A DNA stretch of 64,000 nt. It comes from Sthenelais limicola (taxonomy: Eukaryota > Annelida > Polychaeta > Phyllodocida > Sigalionidae). The notes beneath the pieces are model-generated. The model was not told where the DNA came from, made no database searches, and was given only the letters and a program-made list of their open reading frames with translations. The stretch covers positions 128,578,941 to 128,642,940 of the forward strand of contig OW804096.1 in assembly GCA_942159475.1 (NCBI GenBank), given 5' to 3'. Shown here piece after piece: positions 24,761 to 37,800 of this stretch. Position 1 is the stretch's first letter. The number at the start of each line of letters is the position of its first letter. The translations under genes and the position numbers were made by a program.

Positions 24761-27285
24761 ACCGTCCGGGGCTACTGTGTATTATAATGGGTGGCGTTTG
24801 AAATTGCAACTAACCGGTGGTCAAGCAATAGCCACTGTTGTGGGCCAAGGGCTCTATTGTCGTTTACTCTGCTTGACCATGGTCTCTCAACACGGGGTGG
24901 TCATTCTCAGTATTGGCCGGTATGCCCACTGTTGTATCCTTTGTTCGTCCAGCAGTCGTTATAAGTAAACCATTTGTATCTATTTGTCCTCAGGCTTCCT
25001 TTGATATGTGACCCAGTCATAGACCTTTGACATCACCCCGATATTTCCACCTGTATTTATTACTAACTCCATCCTAAGACCTTATCTTCTAAGTATACCC
25101 TATACACTCGTTTCACCTGTGTCCTAAACGTGATTCTTTCTACCTGATGAGAACCAGTTGCTTGTATACTAGCTGTGATGAAGGTGGCAGAGTGTACAAA
25201 GGGAGAGGAGAAACACTTGGGGCATTTGTCATAGAAGGATTCTTCAGGGAGCCTTAGAGTAGCCAGCGCATGCAATAAACGGCGGGCGTGATGAGGCGCT
25301 TCCTCTCGTCATCATTACATTAGAGGTGATCGACTGGTCTCCTGGAGGCTGCATCCCTTGAGATGGTTGCCACACTTTGACACCCTACTCTCATGTTGAC
25401 AGGAGGTGCGGGGGTCGCTTGCCGCTGATCCCAGTCAAGACCTCCTTAATTAACCCAGTTCCGGTGAGAATTACTGCGTATCTCCCAACACTTCCCCTCA
25501 GTGCAATTGCCTCGACAAATGACAAGAATTAAATCCTTGTTTCGCAACAAGCGTCGGCGCTAGAAACAAGAAGCACCTTTTGAATTCTATCAAATAATTT
25601 CGCCGGCAAAGGCACCGCAAGCACCAGCCGGATACTTATCTTTTTTCGTGACAAATTCGTGTGCTTAACTGCATCTGGAAAGGGAATAAAAACGAACAAG
25701 GCTTAGACTTAATTAAGGGGGCTTTTACTGTCACTTATCACACGGACCTCGGATGATTATTGGTATAAAAACTTGAGTGAATCCATCGTGTGCGTAATAG
25801 TAGATTTTCGTGCTGAGAGGATTAAGTAGATTTTTTTCTCTAGTACCTACGCTTCCTTTGTTTTGTCGGAGTCTGGGAATACTTTGCTGGGATTTGAACG
25901 TTGGGAGAATCCTCCGCGACGTTAAATCTTTTATTAAAATTTTAAGACTGAAGGAATCACCACTCTCGTATTCTCGAACATAGTCCCTGTATTGCTTATA
26001 GGCAATTGCAGCAAGAATACATTTAATGAAAGTAGTTTACCAGTTATAGTACAGTGACCTCTATAGGTTTTAAATGTTTTACTTTCGTCTCTTCCGTCGT
26101 TCACACAATTTAACATTATACATTTATTTGTATCATTATCACCCACAATTCTCACCCAATGTGATTTGAATTAAGAAGGATTATCTTTAATATTGAAGAT
26201 GATTAACGTGTCAAAGGTCTATAATTGACAATACACGATGCTTAGCTTTTTATCATACTTTTCCATATCAATATTAACTTCATACCTAATAGAACAATAT
26301 GCAGACACCTTGCATCGTGAAATACATACGTGAGAAAATACATCTCACTCTTGACAGGTGTATAGTATCTGCTGTAGCATATCTTCATACCCAGGTTCCA
26401 ATTATCAGCATAAAACATCAAAAAGACGTGTGAATGATTGATACCCCTCGCAGGCAGGCCCAGCGTAATTACAGTAGATGAAAGAGAGATTCCATACTTC
26501 ACCTGCAAGTGTTCCTTGCCATTCGTATTGCGCAGTTAGGCAATTCAGTTTATAGATTTGCCTCCAGGATGTTTCATATGGTATCGACTGAATTATCATC
26601 TTTTTATTTAAAGGCAATTTATCTAAGCAAAGTGCCCTTTTAAAATGTTCGGTTTGTCGCTCTTGCCGGTCAATTCCGCCTTGACAGCATCCTGTATTGA
26701 AAGGGATTCGTTCTCCTTGAATACCAGACCCCATCAATTCCTGCCACGTCCTCTGCCAATTTGCTGTGTTTGAAGAATGGCGCGCAGCGAATGGAATATT
26801 CCCCCGTGATTAGGCATATGGATAACACACTCTTCTCATTTCCCCTCATCCCCCCTGTGTTATATGTCAACATGGGATTGCTAAGGAAAGCAGGATACAA
26901 TTTGATAGGATATATGTTATAACAATCTGGAATTGAAATGTAGATATGGTACAATCGAAATGTATCCCGAGGAAATGATGAATTTATTATACCAATCTGT
27001 GGATATTAAAAGCTACAAACAACTCTTTGTTAGGCAAATGATAAGATTCTGAGAAATACAGCTCTATTTTTCTGCTTTCGAATTGCTGGGATAAAATGGT
27101 GATGTTCAGGGCATCTTTAGACACATCGTTGGTCCTACTTTCCTGCTATATATGGCTTGGCTGGGGACATACACTTAGGGACCAAGGCGATGACAGCCCA
27201 AATGTGCCACCCGAGGTCAAGCCCATAGGTTCATTGTGCCATGCCACAAAGCCCCTTTCGCCTAACACACAATGGATAGTTACCA

Positions 27286-27378
27286 GGAAGCCAAGGAATG
27301 GCTTCCAATATGAGCGGCATACAAGCAAGGCCCAGACCCCACAAAGTATAAGATTACTACATGGCCCATTGGAAGCCA
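27286..27378. promoter_or_regulatory. three GGAAGCCA motifs, two in a perfect inverted repeat
   Basis: GGAAGCCA (27286-27293), five spacer bases, then TGGCTTCC (27299-27306) form a perfect 8-5-8 inverted repeat. A third copy (GGAAGCCAT) is at 27371. The symmetry suggests paired binding of a factor, or a cruciform, and is the clearest dyad of the motif. Confidence 0.45.
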
Positions 27379-27477
27379 TGACTCAAACTGCCACTCTGGG
27401 TGCTCGGCCGGTGGTGGAGAGGCTTGCTTGTCAAGTCTGATTAAACCCTCCAGTGTTATGAAAGTGAATGAGTATTC

Positions 27478-27622
27478 CCTGCCCTTCCCCATTCTCCCCA
27501 TCCTCCTTGCTCCTCCACATCCTTCTTTCCCAGTCCCCCACCCCCTAGCTCGGCTGCTGCATCTCGCCGCCCATCTCACATCCCACAGCCCCCTCTACTA
27601 CCTCCATCCCCCCACCCACCCC
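27478..27622. repeat. long C/T-rich low-complexity tract
   Basis: About 145 bases of CCCC, CTCC and TCC blocks on the + strand, interrupted by a CpG-containing CTCGGCTGCTGC patch. It explains the overlapping 79- to 99-codon frames on both strands. Confidence 0.8.
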
Positions 27623-29741
27623 CGCACGTCTGTGAGTAGCCTAATGACAGGCGGCTGCTCTGGATAGGATAATCAATGAGAACGGTCGTCTCAGCTAGGA
27701 TTGGGTTGCGTTTTGTACAGGAGCATGATTTGAAAGCTGTAATTATCCCCACTTCCATAAATAAAGGCTTTGTAGTGTCAGTACGGACGTGATTAATATC
27801 TGACACTTGATACCCAGCGCGGTGTGGGAGCCGTAGTCCTAGGCAGGTGCCCAAACGACCGCAGAACTGCCGGTGAAATTAATAAAGGCCTGTATGCCAC
27901 AAGTGCTTGCCATTTGATGAAGAAGCTCCTCTATCCGAGATATGAGAACTATTTTATCCCTTTTACATGAAGGGCTGCCACCAGCCAATGCCAGCCTTGC
28001 TGGCCTGTTTATATGTGTGTTAGTGGAAAGCCAAGTGGTGGTAGATGTAGAGGAGTGAATTTCTCTCTAGGGAGTGTCTTCATATATGCATTTTCCGCAA
28101 TGACTTTCCCTGGCATTTTATCATTTCCTTCACACCACGTCCCATTTAACAGCTGCATCCTCCAAACAATGGCTCGCTGCTATAAGTCATTTCACACCAT
28201 TGGGGGCCTCTACTCTTACTAACTGTGGTGAATATTTCATTGCTTAACGTATTGTGCTATACCATATGCTGCCATGCGCGAGTACTTCTTCATATGTGTA
28301 CGCGTTATATATAATATAACGTTGGGGCTAATCGCATATCTAAAGTGTAAGTGCCACGCCCTAAGCCCTGTGTATTGCCATTGAAGCACCTATTGCCTAA
28401 ACTACTTACAAGTGCTAGTCACACCCTCTGTGAGTGGTATATGGAAAAGCACCTTGGAGCAGGCATACATTAGTGCGCTTTGGGGGATGATCTCTTTTTA
28501 CAATACGCTTTGTCTCCACAGTCAAATTTATATTTGCTCTCGGCTCTGATTCCATGAGCAGATACATAAGCCAGAGATGCTTGTTGTATACTGGCTAGTA
28601 ACTTAAGCTGCTTTTAGCACAAATATGCCATTTATATTGCTTCAATCGGTATGCACGTGCTTTACACAACAGGAATGACTATGTGGACAGCGGGATTCTG
28701 CAGATAGTCATGCTATTATTGCCTTGAGGGAAACGGGATGGGTGGGTAGTGGATATTGATAGAGAGATAGAGAGTCGGGGTGATTGGGGTGGGTATATTG
28801 TTTCCAACTCTCTACCTCTCTCAAGTCGGAGAGTGGTTGGCATGCTGATTTCGCTAGCTTGCTCTCTGGATACATAACAAGCATATCAACGCGCTTTCCT
28901 CCACCCCTATAGCCGAAGCCACATTGTAAAGAGGAAGTTATGAGCCGAATCAGCGCTGGGTGGCGTCAGTGTAGGACTATGTATGTAATGGCCTCTTCAC
29001 CACCACCCATCCTTCATCCCTCTAGCAATATCGTCAGATCCCCATGGACTCCACTCCCCCTGATTAAACACACCCATTGCTTGCCTCCTCATTGCATATT
29101 CCATTTGGGTAATAGCCCTCGCTAGTGCTATTGTCTCTCTCATGCTGCCGGCACGCGGACTCGAGTCTGAATTTCCCTCAACACGCAAAGCATCCAGTCC
29201 TATTGGTGAACATCCCATCCCCACCCCTTTTGTCCGTGGCTCAAGGATCCCCGACAGTTCCCTTCTTCATCAATCTTCTTCAATGCCACTTTCCACTGCT
29301 GCGCATTAAAGACATTTTCCCGCGATGCAAAAAGACCTTTTTGTTTAAATAGCGATTCCTCTCCGACTCATTCTACGTCACAGATCAGGAGACCTCTTCT
29401 AAAAGGTTCTCATGACTATCAATTCACTCGTCTCACATTTCTAACCCGCCGGCTTGGCCCACAATATTGCCTTTGTAGATCAATCTACGAAGTAATTAAT
29501 GGAGATTGAACGCGCCACCCAAAATGGTTTTTCCAGTCGTGTTTGTGAAATAATTGATCCTACAACTTAGTAATAGGATCTCGTGACGACGGAAATAATT
29601 ACATCAAACTTGGAGCACCTCCTGTTTATCGTTTACTTAATTTGCCACCATGACTTAAACGTGAAAGGCTTTTTCAGAAATTCATTTTCAGGTCGCTGCA
29701 ACTCTTCAATTTCCATGTTAGTGGTTTAATGGCAATATCTG

Positions 29742-29759
29742 GGAAGGAAGGAAGGAAAG
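29742..29759. repeat. GGAA tetranucleotide repeat
   Basis: About four units of GGAA/AAGG. GGAA is also the ETS-factor core, so a short array can bind ETS proteins, but nothing else here supports that. Confidence 0.7.
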
Positions 29760-30180
29760 AATTGAGTAAAGAGAGAAAATAGTTCATAACATTGGAGTAG
29801 CAATGACTTTATTATCTCTTTGGAGCAGCAGCAATAGCATCATATTATTTTGCAAATTGTCCTCGGCAGTCTGTCGATGAAAAATTCTCTATTGAGAATA
29901 GGATCTATGCAGACATGCAAATAGGAAAGTAGTTGATGTGATTGTGACCCATTCTCCTTGCAGGCCTGGTGGGTGAAAAGGTGTACCCCACAGAGAACGT
30001 CAGTCTCCTCCAGCGCCGGCTCGGCATGATTATATGGCCGTTACAAGATTGGCATTAGTCGCGGATTATTTATTCAGGCGGGTGGCAGCCCGGCTGTGGC
30101 AACGCGTGCCACTCGGGGGCGCTCGTGATCGCTGGGGGCCAAGGGCCGCCACACTAGAACAAAGGGTCGTGCAATTCCCG

Positions 30181-30312
30181 ACCCCCGACCCCCATAACAC
30201 ACACACGTACACACAGTCACACACATGTTCACCCTCCTCTCTCTACCCCGTGTCCTCCACCCCCACTCTTTACACATGCACACACTCTCACCCACTCTCT
30301 CATACACGCAGT
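30181..30312. repeat. CA- and C/T-rich low-complexity block
   Basis: Interrupted CA repeats (ACACACAC, CACACA) mixed with CTCTCT and CCCC blocks on the + strand. It makes the overlapping 98- and 77-codon frames on opposite strands uninformative. Confidence 0.8.
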
Positions 30313-31285
30313 CATCCCATACTTTCTTAATTTAAACTCCCAGTAATCTTATTCCTTGGTAGTTTTCTCTTTTTTTATATAAAAAAAACAACGGGCCACG
30401 ATTCAGCTGCGAGAGATGATCTCTATCTTTACTGTATTAATGCATGCGGAAACTAGTCTTATGTTATCCATTCCAAGCAGATGTAGATGAATCGTGGTGC
30501 TCGATGATGGAATAGTATATGGAAAAAAACTATGAATTGCTCAACCGATGGAGTCCATTAGGATTCTATTAGTGTGGAGATGGTATTAAATATACCATGC
30601 ATGTTTTGCATCACTTTGTTTGCTTCTGGGGAACAGAGATAATCGGAGTTGTTAAAAATGGATGGAATCAAGCATTGTTTTACCCACTAGTTGAGACAAA
30701 TGGGTTTTTAGATAATAAAACAGGCAGCGCTGTGTGTTCCTGAACGCGACATTTAATCCTAACATTAGGAATTGGAAATATCACAGTTTAAAAAAACGAC
30801 TCCGAATGAAACTACGTCGATATTGGAATGGCTCGCGTCCCTCCTACTCCTTCTCCCCTAATGTTTTCTTATAATCCTATTGGCCGAAAGCATTCTGCCC
30901 AGATGCCCCAATGGAATTTAATTATGTGTGTACTCCTGTAATACATCTCGTAATTTCCCGGGCAAGGGGCTATAAATGTCAAGGATAGCATATAATCCTG
31001 CATAGAGCATGTATACAAATACATGTGATGCGCCATTTATGTGCCAGGCGATATAGCGATACATGACTTATTTGCTCTCAATTTCTCAGAAGCCCCACAG
31101 TGATCTGACAAAGACACTCTGAAAGGAAATATCAAGTGTGCTTTTACGACACCACAATTCTCCCCGAATGGCCTGCTATCGCATGGCGTGGATACCCCTC
31201 AGAATCAATGCAAGCATCAATGCAATATCCTTGCCATGTAGACTACGAGTATACGAGTAGACACCAGGGGGAGGGCGTCGTGCTG

Positions 31286-31361
31286 TGTGCCTGATATCAT
31301 CAACTAGCCCGAAGCCACTACAAAGCTGGCTTCCTGAAGCCATTATACAAGACTGGCTTCC
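31286..31361. promoter_or_regulatory. TGGCTTCC dyad cluster
   Basis: Within about 75 bases there are GAAGCCA, the perfect 16-base inverted repeat TGGCTTCCTGAAGCCA (31327-31342) and a further TGGCTTCC (31354-31361). Four copies of the seven-base core in both orientations make this one of the most compact arrangements of the recurrent motif. Confidence 0.45.
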
Positions 31362-31660
31362 AAATGGATTCACATCCCTATCGTTCTCTCGCTGACCTTT
31401 CTTCCATTTTCTCTCGCAATCCACTCCATCTCTTTCTCTGAATTGGACTTACACTGGCTGGACACCGGTTTACACCCTAACTATTCTTTGACCTGCATCC
31501 CCACCACCCTTATCCTGTCATTTCGCCAGTTGCTCCCCTTCCTAATGCTACTGTCGTCCCTTTCATTTGAAGCGTGCCTGTGTACCTTTCCCCCTCAATC
31601 AGCCTCAAACATTGTTTTTTAAACTTTGCTTTAATGAGCTTAGATTTAGTCTGCATATCA

Positions 31661-31718
31661 TCTCTGTAAGTGTAACTATCTTCTCTGTAAGTGTCATCTT
31701 CTCTGTAAGTGTAACATT
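31661..31718. repeat. three tandem copies of an 18-21 bp unit
   Basis: Units at 31661-31681, 31682-31699 and 31700-31718 each begin TCTCTGTAAGTGT and differ in their tails. Each carries GTAAGT, the consensus 5' splice-site hexamer. The array lies at the start of a pyrimidine-rich region and gives a repetitive Ser/Val/Phe translation in the overlapping 159-codon frame. Confidence 0.85.
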
Positions 31719-31814
31719 CCTAATTCCATTTCTCATTTCACTCTACATGCATCTCCTGATTTCTATTCTTCTTTCTTTTTCTGCCATCCTCTTACCCCCT
31801 CCCTCAATCCCCTT

Positions 31815-31859
31815 CCCCCCCCCCCCCCGGCCTCTCTCTCTCTCTCTCTTTCTCTCTCT
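31815..31859. repeat. C14 homopolymer and CT microsatellite
   Basis: Fourteen C (31815-31828), then GG and an interrupted CT repeat (31832-31859). C/T-rich sequence also precedes it from about 31790. Confidence 0.95.
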
Positions 31860-34800
31860 GCTTCTCTACTCTTTACCAGAGAATTTACTGACGTTCCCAA
31901 CCAGCAGAATAGTGGTACACGTACTGTGTGATGATTCACCGTGCACGTTGGCTAAAGATCAGAATGCTCTCGGGGACTTAAAGAAGATATATGGCCTCGT
32001 TGTATTAGTTGAGTCTCGGTACTCGTACGCTCATAACTGGCATTGAATACACGTATAGATTCCGTCCACGGATTTGGGAATACAGCTATTGTGAAGGGGC
32101 ATAGTGTTGATAGGGGTCTTAATGATGAATGAGATGGGATGTAGTCTTTGATGTAACTCCGCAGACGCATAAATCATTTGCCTGAAAGCAGTTCGCATTG
32201 TAATGGATTCGCGTACTGTTCATATCCGATCTTTTCAACCCATTGTAGTCAGCTACATAGTTTGAATCTGTTTGGGAGCACATATTTGCTTCACTCCAAA
32301 TCCCTTTGATTAAACGATCTTTCGATTTAATAAGAGTATGAAGAGAAGACTGTACAGGATGCTTCTTCTTTTGAAATCAGCTAGGTGTTATGTGTTTCTT
32401 CTTCATACAAAACACACTGTTGTTGGTTGCTCCACTTAAAAATAAACTAGATATTGCTAATTGACGTTCTACTAGACTGCTATGTTCAGTATTTCATTTT
32501 GTACTAATAGCAGTAGTTCTATGGATTGGGAATTCATGGTATTTGCCCACGTTGGCCACAGAATTAATGAACCTAATCGAGTTCCGTGGTGAGTGAACAC
32601 ATTCTTTCGGCCTTAGCAGTGACTGGATAGATGTTTTTCATTTAAAGATCACGATCAAAATCAAAAGCACCGGCCTCAATTAACTATTTAGCTACGTATA
32701 CCAACCGCCAGGTCTAAACGAAACTATTTTAAATGGGATTGGCAAATGTCATCCCCGAGAATAGATTAAAAAGGTACAGAAGTCGTGAAGGACTCTGATG
32801 TGGAGAGCAAGGCTGTCTTATAATAAGTGGGGGCGTGTCTGTACAAGTTCTGTTTCATCAGCAGAACCTTCGTCTTGCTTGGCAACAGGATACTGTAACA
32901 GTGCCGTGCGTGATAAAGAAAGATACGTCTCTCTTTGCAGTCAGCAATAAAAGACTGAGCTTCTTTGCCATGCACATTCTCATTGATTCAATTATTTCGA
33001 TGTTTCTTGAAACTGCCTTGATTCGGGGCTGTGCATGGGTCCTCAATGTTGAGTACCATCAGTCCTTAGATACTGCCACACGGTGATGGTGCATTGTTGG
33101 CAATTGCCTCGGGCCAATCAGCAATTTCCTGCATCATTTTGGAGTATCAAACCAGTTTAACGATTCTGTAAGTCGATATCCGGTTATTTAGATTAGGCCA
33201 GGACTACGATTTATCATGTGTAATGTCCCTTACTCGCTGCATCGTGTAGTGTTTTTTTCCGCTTGGAAATGGAAAACATTGGTATATAGATAGCGCTACA
33301 TCCCACGTCTATAAATATAGCTGGCTCCAATTATCAGAATTCAACAACCCTTCGCTTGAAACACGCCAACCGTTGTAACCATTAATCATCAGGCTACACC
33401 TCTGCGTTTATAAAATTCCCTCTCTCACAACCTGTGGCCTGGTGTATCTCACTTAGTAACTCAGACAAAAGCAATTAATTCCTGGCCTGCTTGGGAAGAC
33501 GGGAGCGCTGGGGCGGTGAGCCAGTGCACATAAACAGCATCTTTTGTTCGCCTTCTAAGATCAATCAGGGGCTACAAGGCCTGGCTCTATAGCAAATCAG
33601 CTCCACGGTCTGATCCCACTTATTGCCTGGACTGCGGCACAAGTGATCCACATGGCACTGGTTGCTTGGATTAATTTTTTATCAGCTTTGCGCTTTGTTC
33701 TCATCTTTGACAGATTGCAATTGTGACAAATAGTTAGGTACAGCGTACGCCTGCTCATCTTGTCTGTTTTCTTATCACCATATGTTTTTTTAACAAGTGA
33801 CTTTATTGATGTACAATGTATTTATACAAACAAGACCGGATTAGGGAGAAGGCAGGTGGAAGGAAATGTTCTTTTCGTACCGTAGCCGTATATATATTAT
33901 ATAAGCTAAACCAGGGTGAACCATGATAAGTAGTTCATTATATATGCATTCCTCTTGATATGTTGGAAAACCATATTTTGTCATATATGAAGTACAGGCA
34001 ATAAAACCCATGAAGAGGATAATTAAATAGGGGGCGGCACAAGGCATTCAGTCTGTCCCTTCCCTTATTCTCGACAGCGATATACATTTATAAATGAGAG
34101 GACGTGGCCAAGACCCTTAATTAATTGTATACAGTCGATTCGATTTTCGAAGATATGAATGAAAAATGACTGCGAATATAATCTGTTTAAACTCATTAAT
34201 CATAGTCCCAGCATTGCTTTGGAAAGTCGGCATCATTATGTATTATAAATATACATTTTAATTCGGCTATGTGTAAAATGAAGTAAGCATGTATGTATTC
34301 TACAGATGCCTGTATTATTCATTCCGGGGCCTATAGAGATACACATCTGTGTCCCAGTCATATATAAATTGACTGCTGACACACCGAGCAAACACTGTTG
34401 GTAGCCAAAGGCTAATACTACCGATTTCCGATTAAGCTCTAAACTAAGGCCAGACCAATACCATTACAATACAAATGAATTAATCAAATTATAACATCTG
34501 GTCGCAGCACTCCACTATACACACACTGAACGATAAAGCAATGTCTAATATCGACATGCAGCGGTGAAAGCAAGAGCTGGGTGTTTGCCTGGGAGTATGG
34601 ACTCAACATTGAATACAGCAAAATGTCATTCCTTTTTCTTTTAGAAGCCTTTCTGCGAAGTAATCACATTGCCAGTTGGTCTGAGGGTGGCGACCGGCAA
34701 TAACATTCCTGTCAGAGAGTCCTCGCTTGCACAGCTTTTGTAGACGGAAGCGGAGGGTCGCCTGCTTCGATCAATACTCTTTACTTGAAGGGGAAGCCCA

Positions 34801-37800
34801 CGCGTAGCAGTTTCCATCAACTATCTCTTTATATGACTGACTAAAATAAGCGAGCCTGAGTTATCATACCCAGCCGAGCAGACAGACCCGAATGAGTTGA
34901 TATGATTAATGCGTTCGCTGCTGCAGCGTATGGTAGGGAGATCGAACAGGCAAACATAATCATCAAGGCCCTTTGTTGGTTCTCCGAGAGTGGTGTTTGG
35001 CAATTGCAGAGTTTGCAGAACGTATTCGGCTGGATAGAACAGCCATGCACCGACTTTGGTTTATGTGCAAAGTGTGATGATCTATTGCTCTTGACATTCC
35101 AAGCTTGTATGAGCATATCAGCCTCGCCTCGGGAAGATAACCTTTCCAGTTTATCTTTCTTCTTTTCAGTTAATCCCTTGGTAGTTAAGTCAATTTATTA
35201 CTACGTCAGGGCTGAGAATAAAAATCTTAAGTATGCCACAACTTAGAAAAGGGTCTCCACTCTATACTGAGTAACTTCAACAAAGGTTGTTATTGAAATA
35301 CGTAGAGTACATTTGTTCTCCACTGAAGCATAGAAAACTCGTTCTAAAGCCGAGGCGTAGCTAGAAAGAAATCATTTGAATACGCTTGGGATACGGTCAA
35401 TAGCGCTTGACGGCTTTCAAATGCTTTTTCCTCTGTACTAACATTCAACCCTAATTGATTTGGTCTTCACCAGAATTTGATATATAAAATGAGATATTCT
35501 TTTGAAAGACAATGAAAATAGTTCACAATGAATGCATTGTACATTCTTTTTACATTTTTATCTCCTGTTGATTTTCCTTTCCATTGAATTAGGATCGTTC
35601 ACATAGACGAACCAAATAATAGTGAAAATACTTCCTACATAGCTCAAGGCATAGGGGAATATAAAACACTGTTTGTCTGTCACATAATTCTTCTATAACG
35701 TGGCTCGGAAAGAAAGATGAACATAAAGCCCGAGCCATTGCCAAGGGCTAAATTAGATAAGAGTACACGCAGTAATTTGTTATGAATAATTCCCTGTCCA
35801 ACATAATATGAGTGAATCACTTATAATTGTTGCCTTGTGAGGAAGGAAATCTATACATATCTTTTATTCAAAAAAGTTAATGCCTCCAAAATACAGGGAT
35901 TCATGGCAGGGAGAAGGGTGGGAACTGAGTGATAATGCAATAATGGCCTGAGGGTTTGGTGTGCATGTTGTCGACACTCAGAATTCCCTGGCAGCCCTGG
36001 GGGAGTGGGCGTATTCACATTACCAACTATGAAATTACAACTCCAGTCTCATATGTCACTCTAACCTCGTCCTCCACTGCCACAAGCCTTTGTGGAGGCA
36101 GAGGCGGGCAATCTTGCATCCCCCAGTGGCTTCAGTGGCAAATGTGCATCTAGTCCAAGTGCATTACACTGTGCTGTGGCTGGTGGACGCTCGCTGCAAT
36201 GCCACAAACCCCTGCTAGAATATCAGAGTAGGAGATGAATGAGATGCCAGCGAGGTCGGGGCAGTAAAGCCCCGTCTAGAGGCAATAGAGAGTAAGGCCA
36301 AAATGGCGCCAGCGACGAAAGACACCATCAAGTACCATGCAAAGGGGCATAATTACCTCCCACCACAGTCGATCTTCTTTGACTATGGCCTCTATATTTC
36401 CCCCATTGAAGTGAAAACTATAATATGTATACACGTTATGCGTTATGATAAGATGGGAATAAGGAAGGACTGCCAAGCAGTGTTGTTTAGGCAGGAGTAG
36501 AAAATGATAATATTCGACCGAGGGAATTACTGAATGCACAGCGTACATTAAATCCATCAGAGCCTGTTGGTTGATGGAATATCGCGGCCACTGGGATATC
36601 GGGTGGGTTGCTTTGTATGGAGCAGACTGTCATAAAGGGAACTGTCGTCCGCCCCAAGCTTCACCTGAGAAATAATTGACATAAAGCTTTGCCATCCTTA
36701 TCTATTTTTCCCTCAGGCCAACGCTCTTCTTCCGGCCAAGTAATGGGCTCTGTGGTCCTGGAGGGCTAGCTTACCAAGTTTGACCTCGCCATACTGATCT
36801 CTTTACTGCCTAGGCCCCGACAAACGCATCGAAAACGACCTCACACTTCATGTCTCCTCTGCGTCAATCTGTAACCCGAGAGAGCTGGACATTGGCCACC
36901 CATCACCCCCTTTTCTCTTTCTCTCTCTGCCTCTATCACTAAAGGCAAGTATATGGGAGGGCACTGTCTAACACAGATGACTTCACAAGGCAAGGAAAAA
37001 CTGTATTTTTCTCTCTTCTCCAGGCTACAGTGAATCTGAATTTGATTGGTCTCCGCTGTGTGATAGTCATTATTCATCTCTGGCAGGGTGCGTGATAAGG
37101 ATGGCTGGTTGAGCATGTGCACATTGAGTGGTCGCCTGTTGTATGGCAGCTCCCTGTGGACCGGTCCATATCACAAAGCCATCCCCCCATCAATGTCCGC
37201 AAACAATTGACCACAAATGTTTCATCAATTCACTCAATGCCACTTTGAATTTCGAGCTCAATCTTGATCGGAACAGAATGGCTGCTATTTTTTCATCACT
37301 GCGTTAAAACAACATAAGAATGGTGCTTTGTGGCTTCCATCCCTCCCTTTCCAGTCACATTTTATGATCCATCGCGACGAAATTGATTTTCATCCACCCA
37401 CGAATGAAAATATTGTCGAGGTACTAAGTTGTCGGCATAATGCCATTTTTTCTGCGACAAGATCATCTATTGATTGTATTCTTTCTTCGGGAATTGCCCC
37501 GTGTTTCCACTGAGAATCCAATCATGTTGGCTGATAACCTCGCACGCTCTCTAATTACCACTTTACTATGCTACTAACATCTTTCCTCTATGTTCTTCAC
37601 GGTCGTCTTGTGTCCTTGGAGGAAACAGCCAACGCCATCTGGTAGTGCTTGCAAGTACTGAGGAATGGCGCCAGGACTACAGCCCGATAGGGGAATGGGG
37701 TGCAAGAATGCATTACGGCAGATCATTAACCATTGGCGTCAATAAGTTAGTATCCTGGCACCTTCAAGACCCGCCTCCCCGATGAGGGAAAGGGCATTTA

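Larger units (their letters stand above)
23238..27477. other. gene-free stretch with regulatory-site clusters
   Basis: No defensible exon. It contains the octamer at 23835, the E2F-type site at 24591, the nuclear-receptor half-site cluster at 24665-24760 and three octamers at 27286-27378. About 24.2-24.5 kb is AT-rich. A 17-mer at 26194-26210 recurs at 39101-39117. Confidence 0.55.
27623..31660. other. gene-free stretch, no defensible exon
   Basis: Short chance frames only. A small palindrome is at about 28303-28321 (CGTTATAT, ATA, ATATAACG). A GGAA repeat lies at 29742-29759, a CA-rich block at 30.2 kb and octamers at 31327 and 31354. No mobile element or RNA gene is recognised. Confidence 0.55.

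Noticed and set aside
31567..32046. 159-codon open frame with repetitive SVSVTF-like sequence
   Set aside because: Produced by the tandem repeat, C14 run and CT tract; low-complexity translation.
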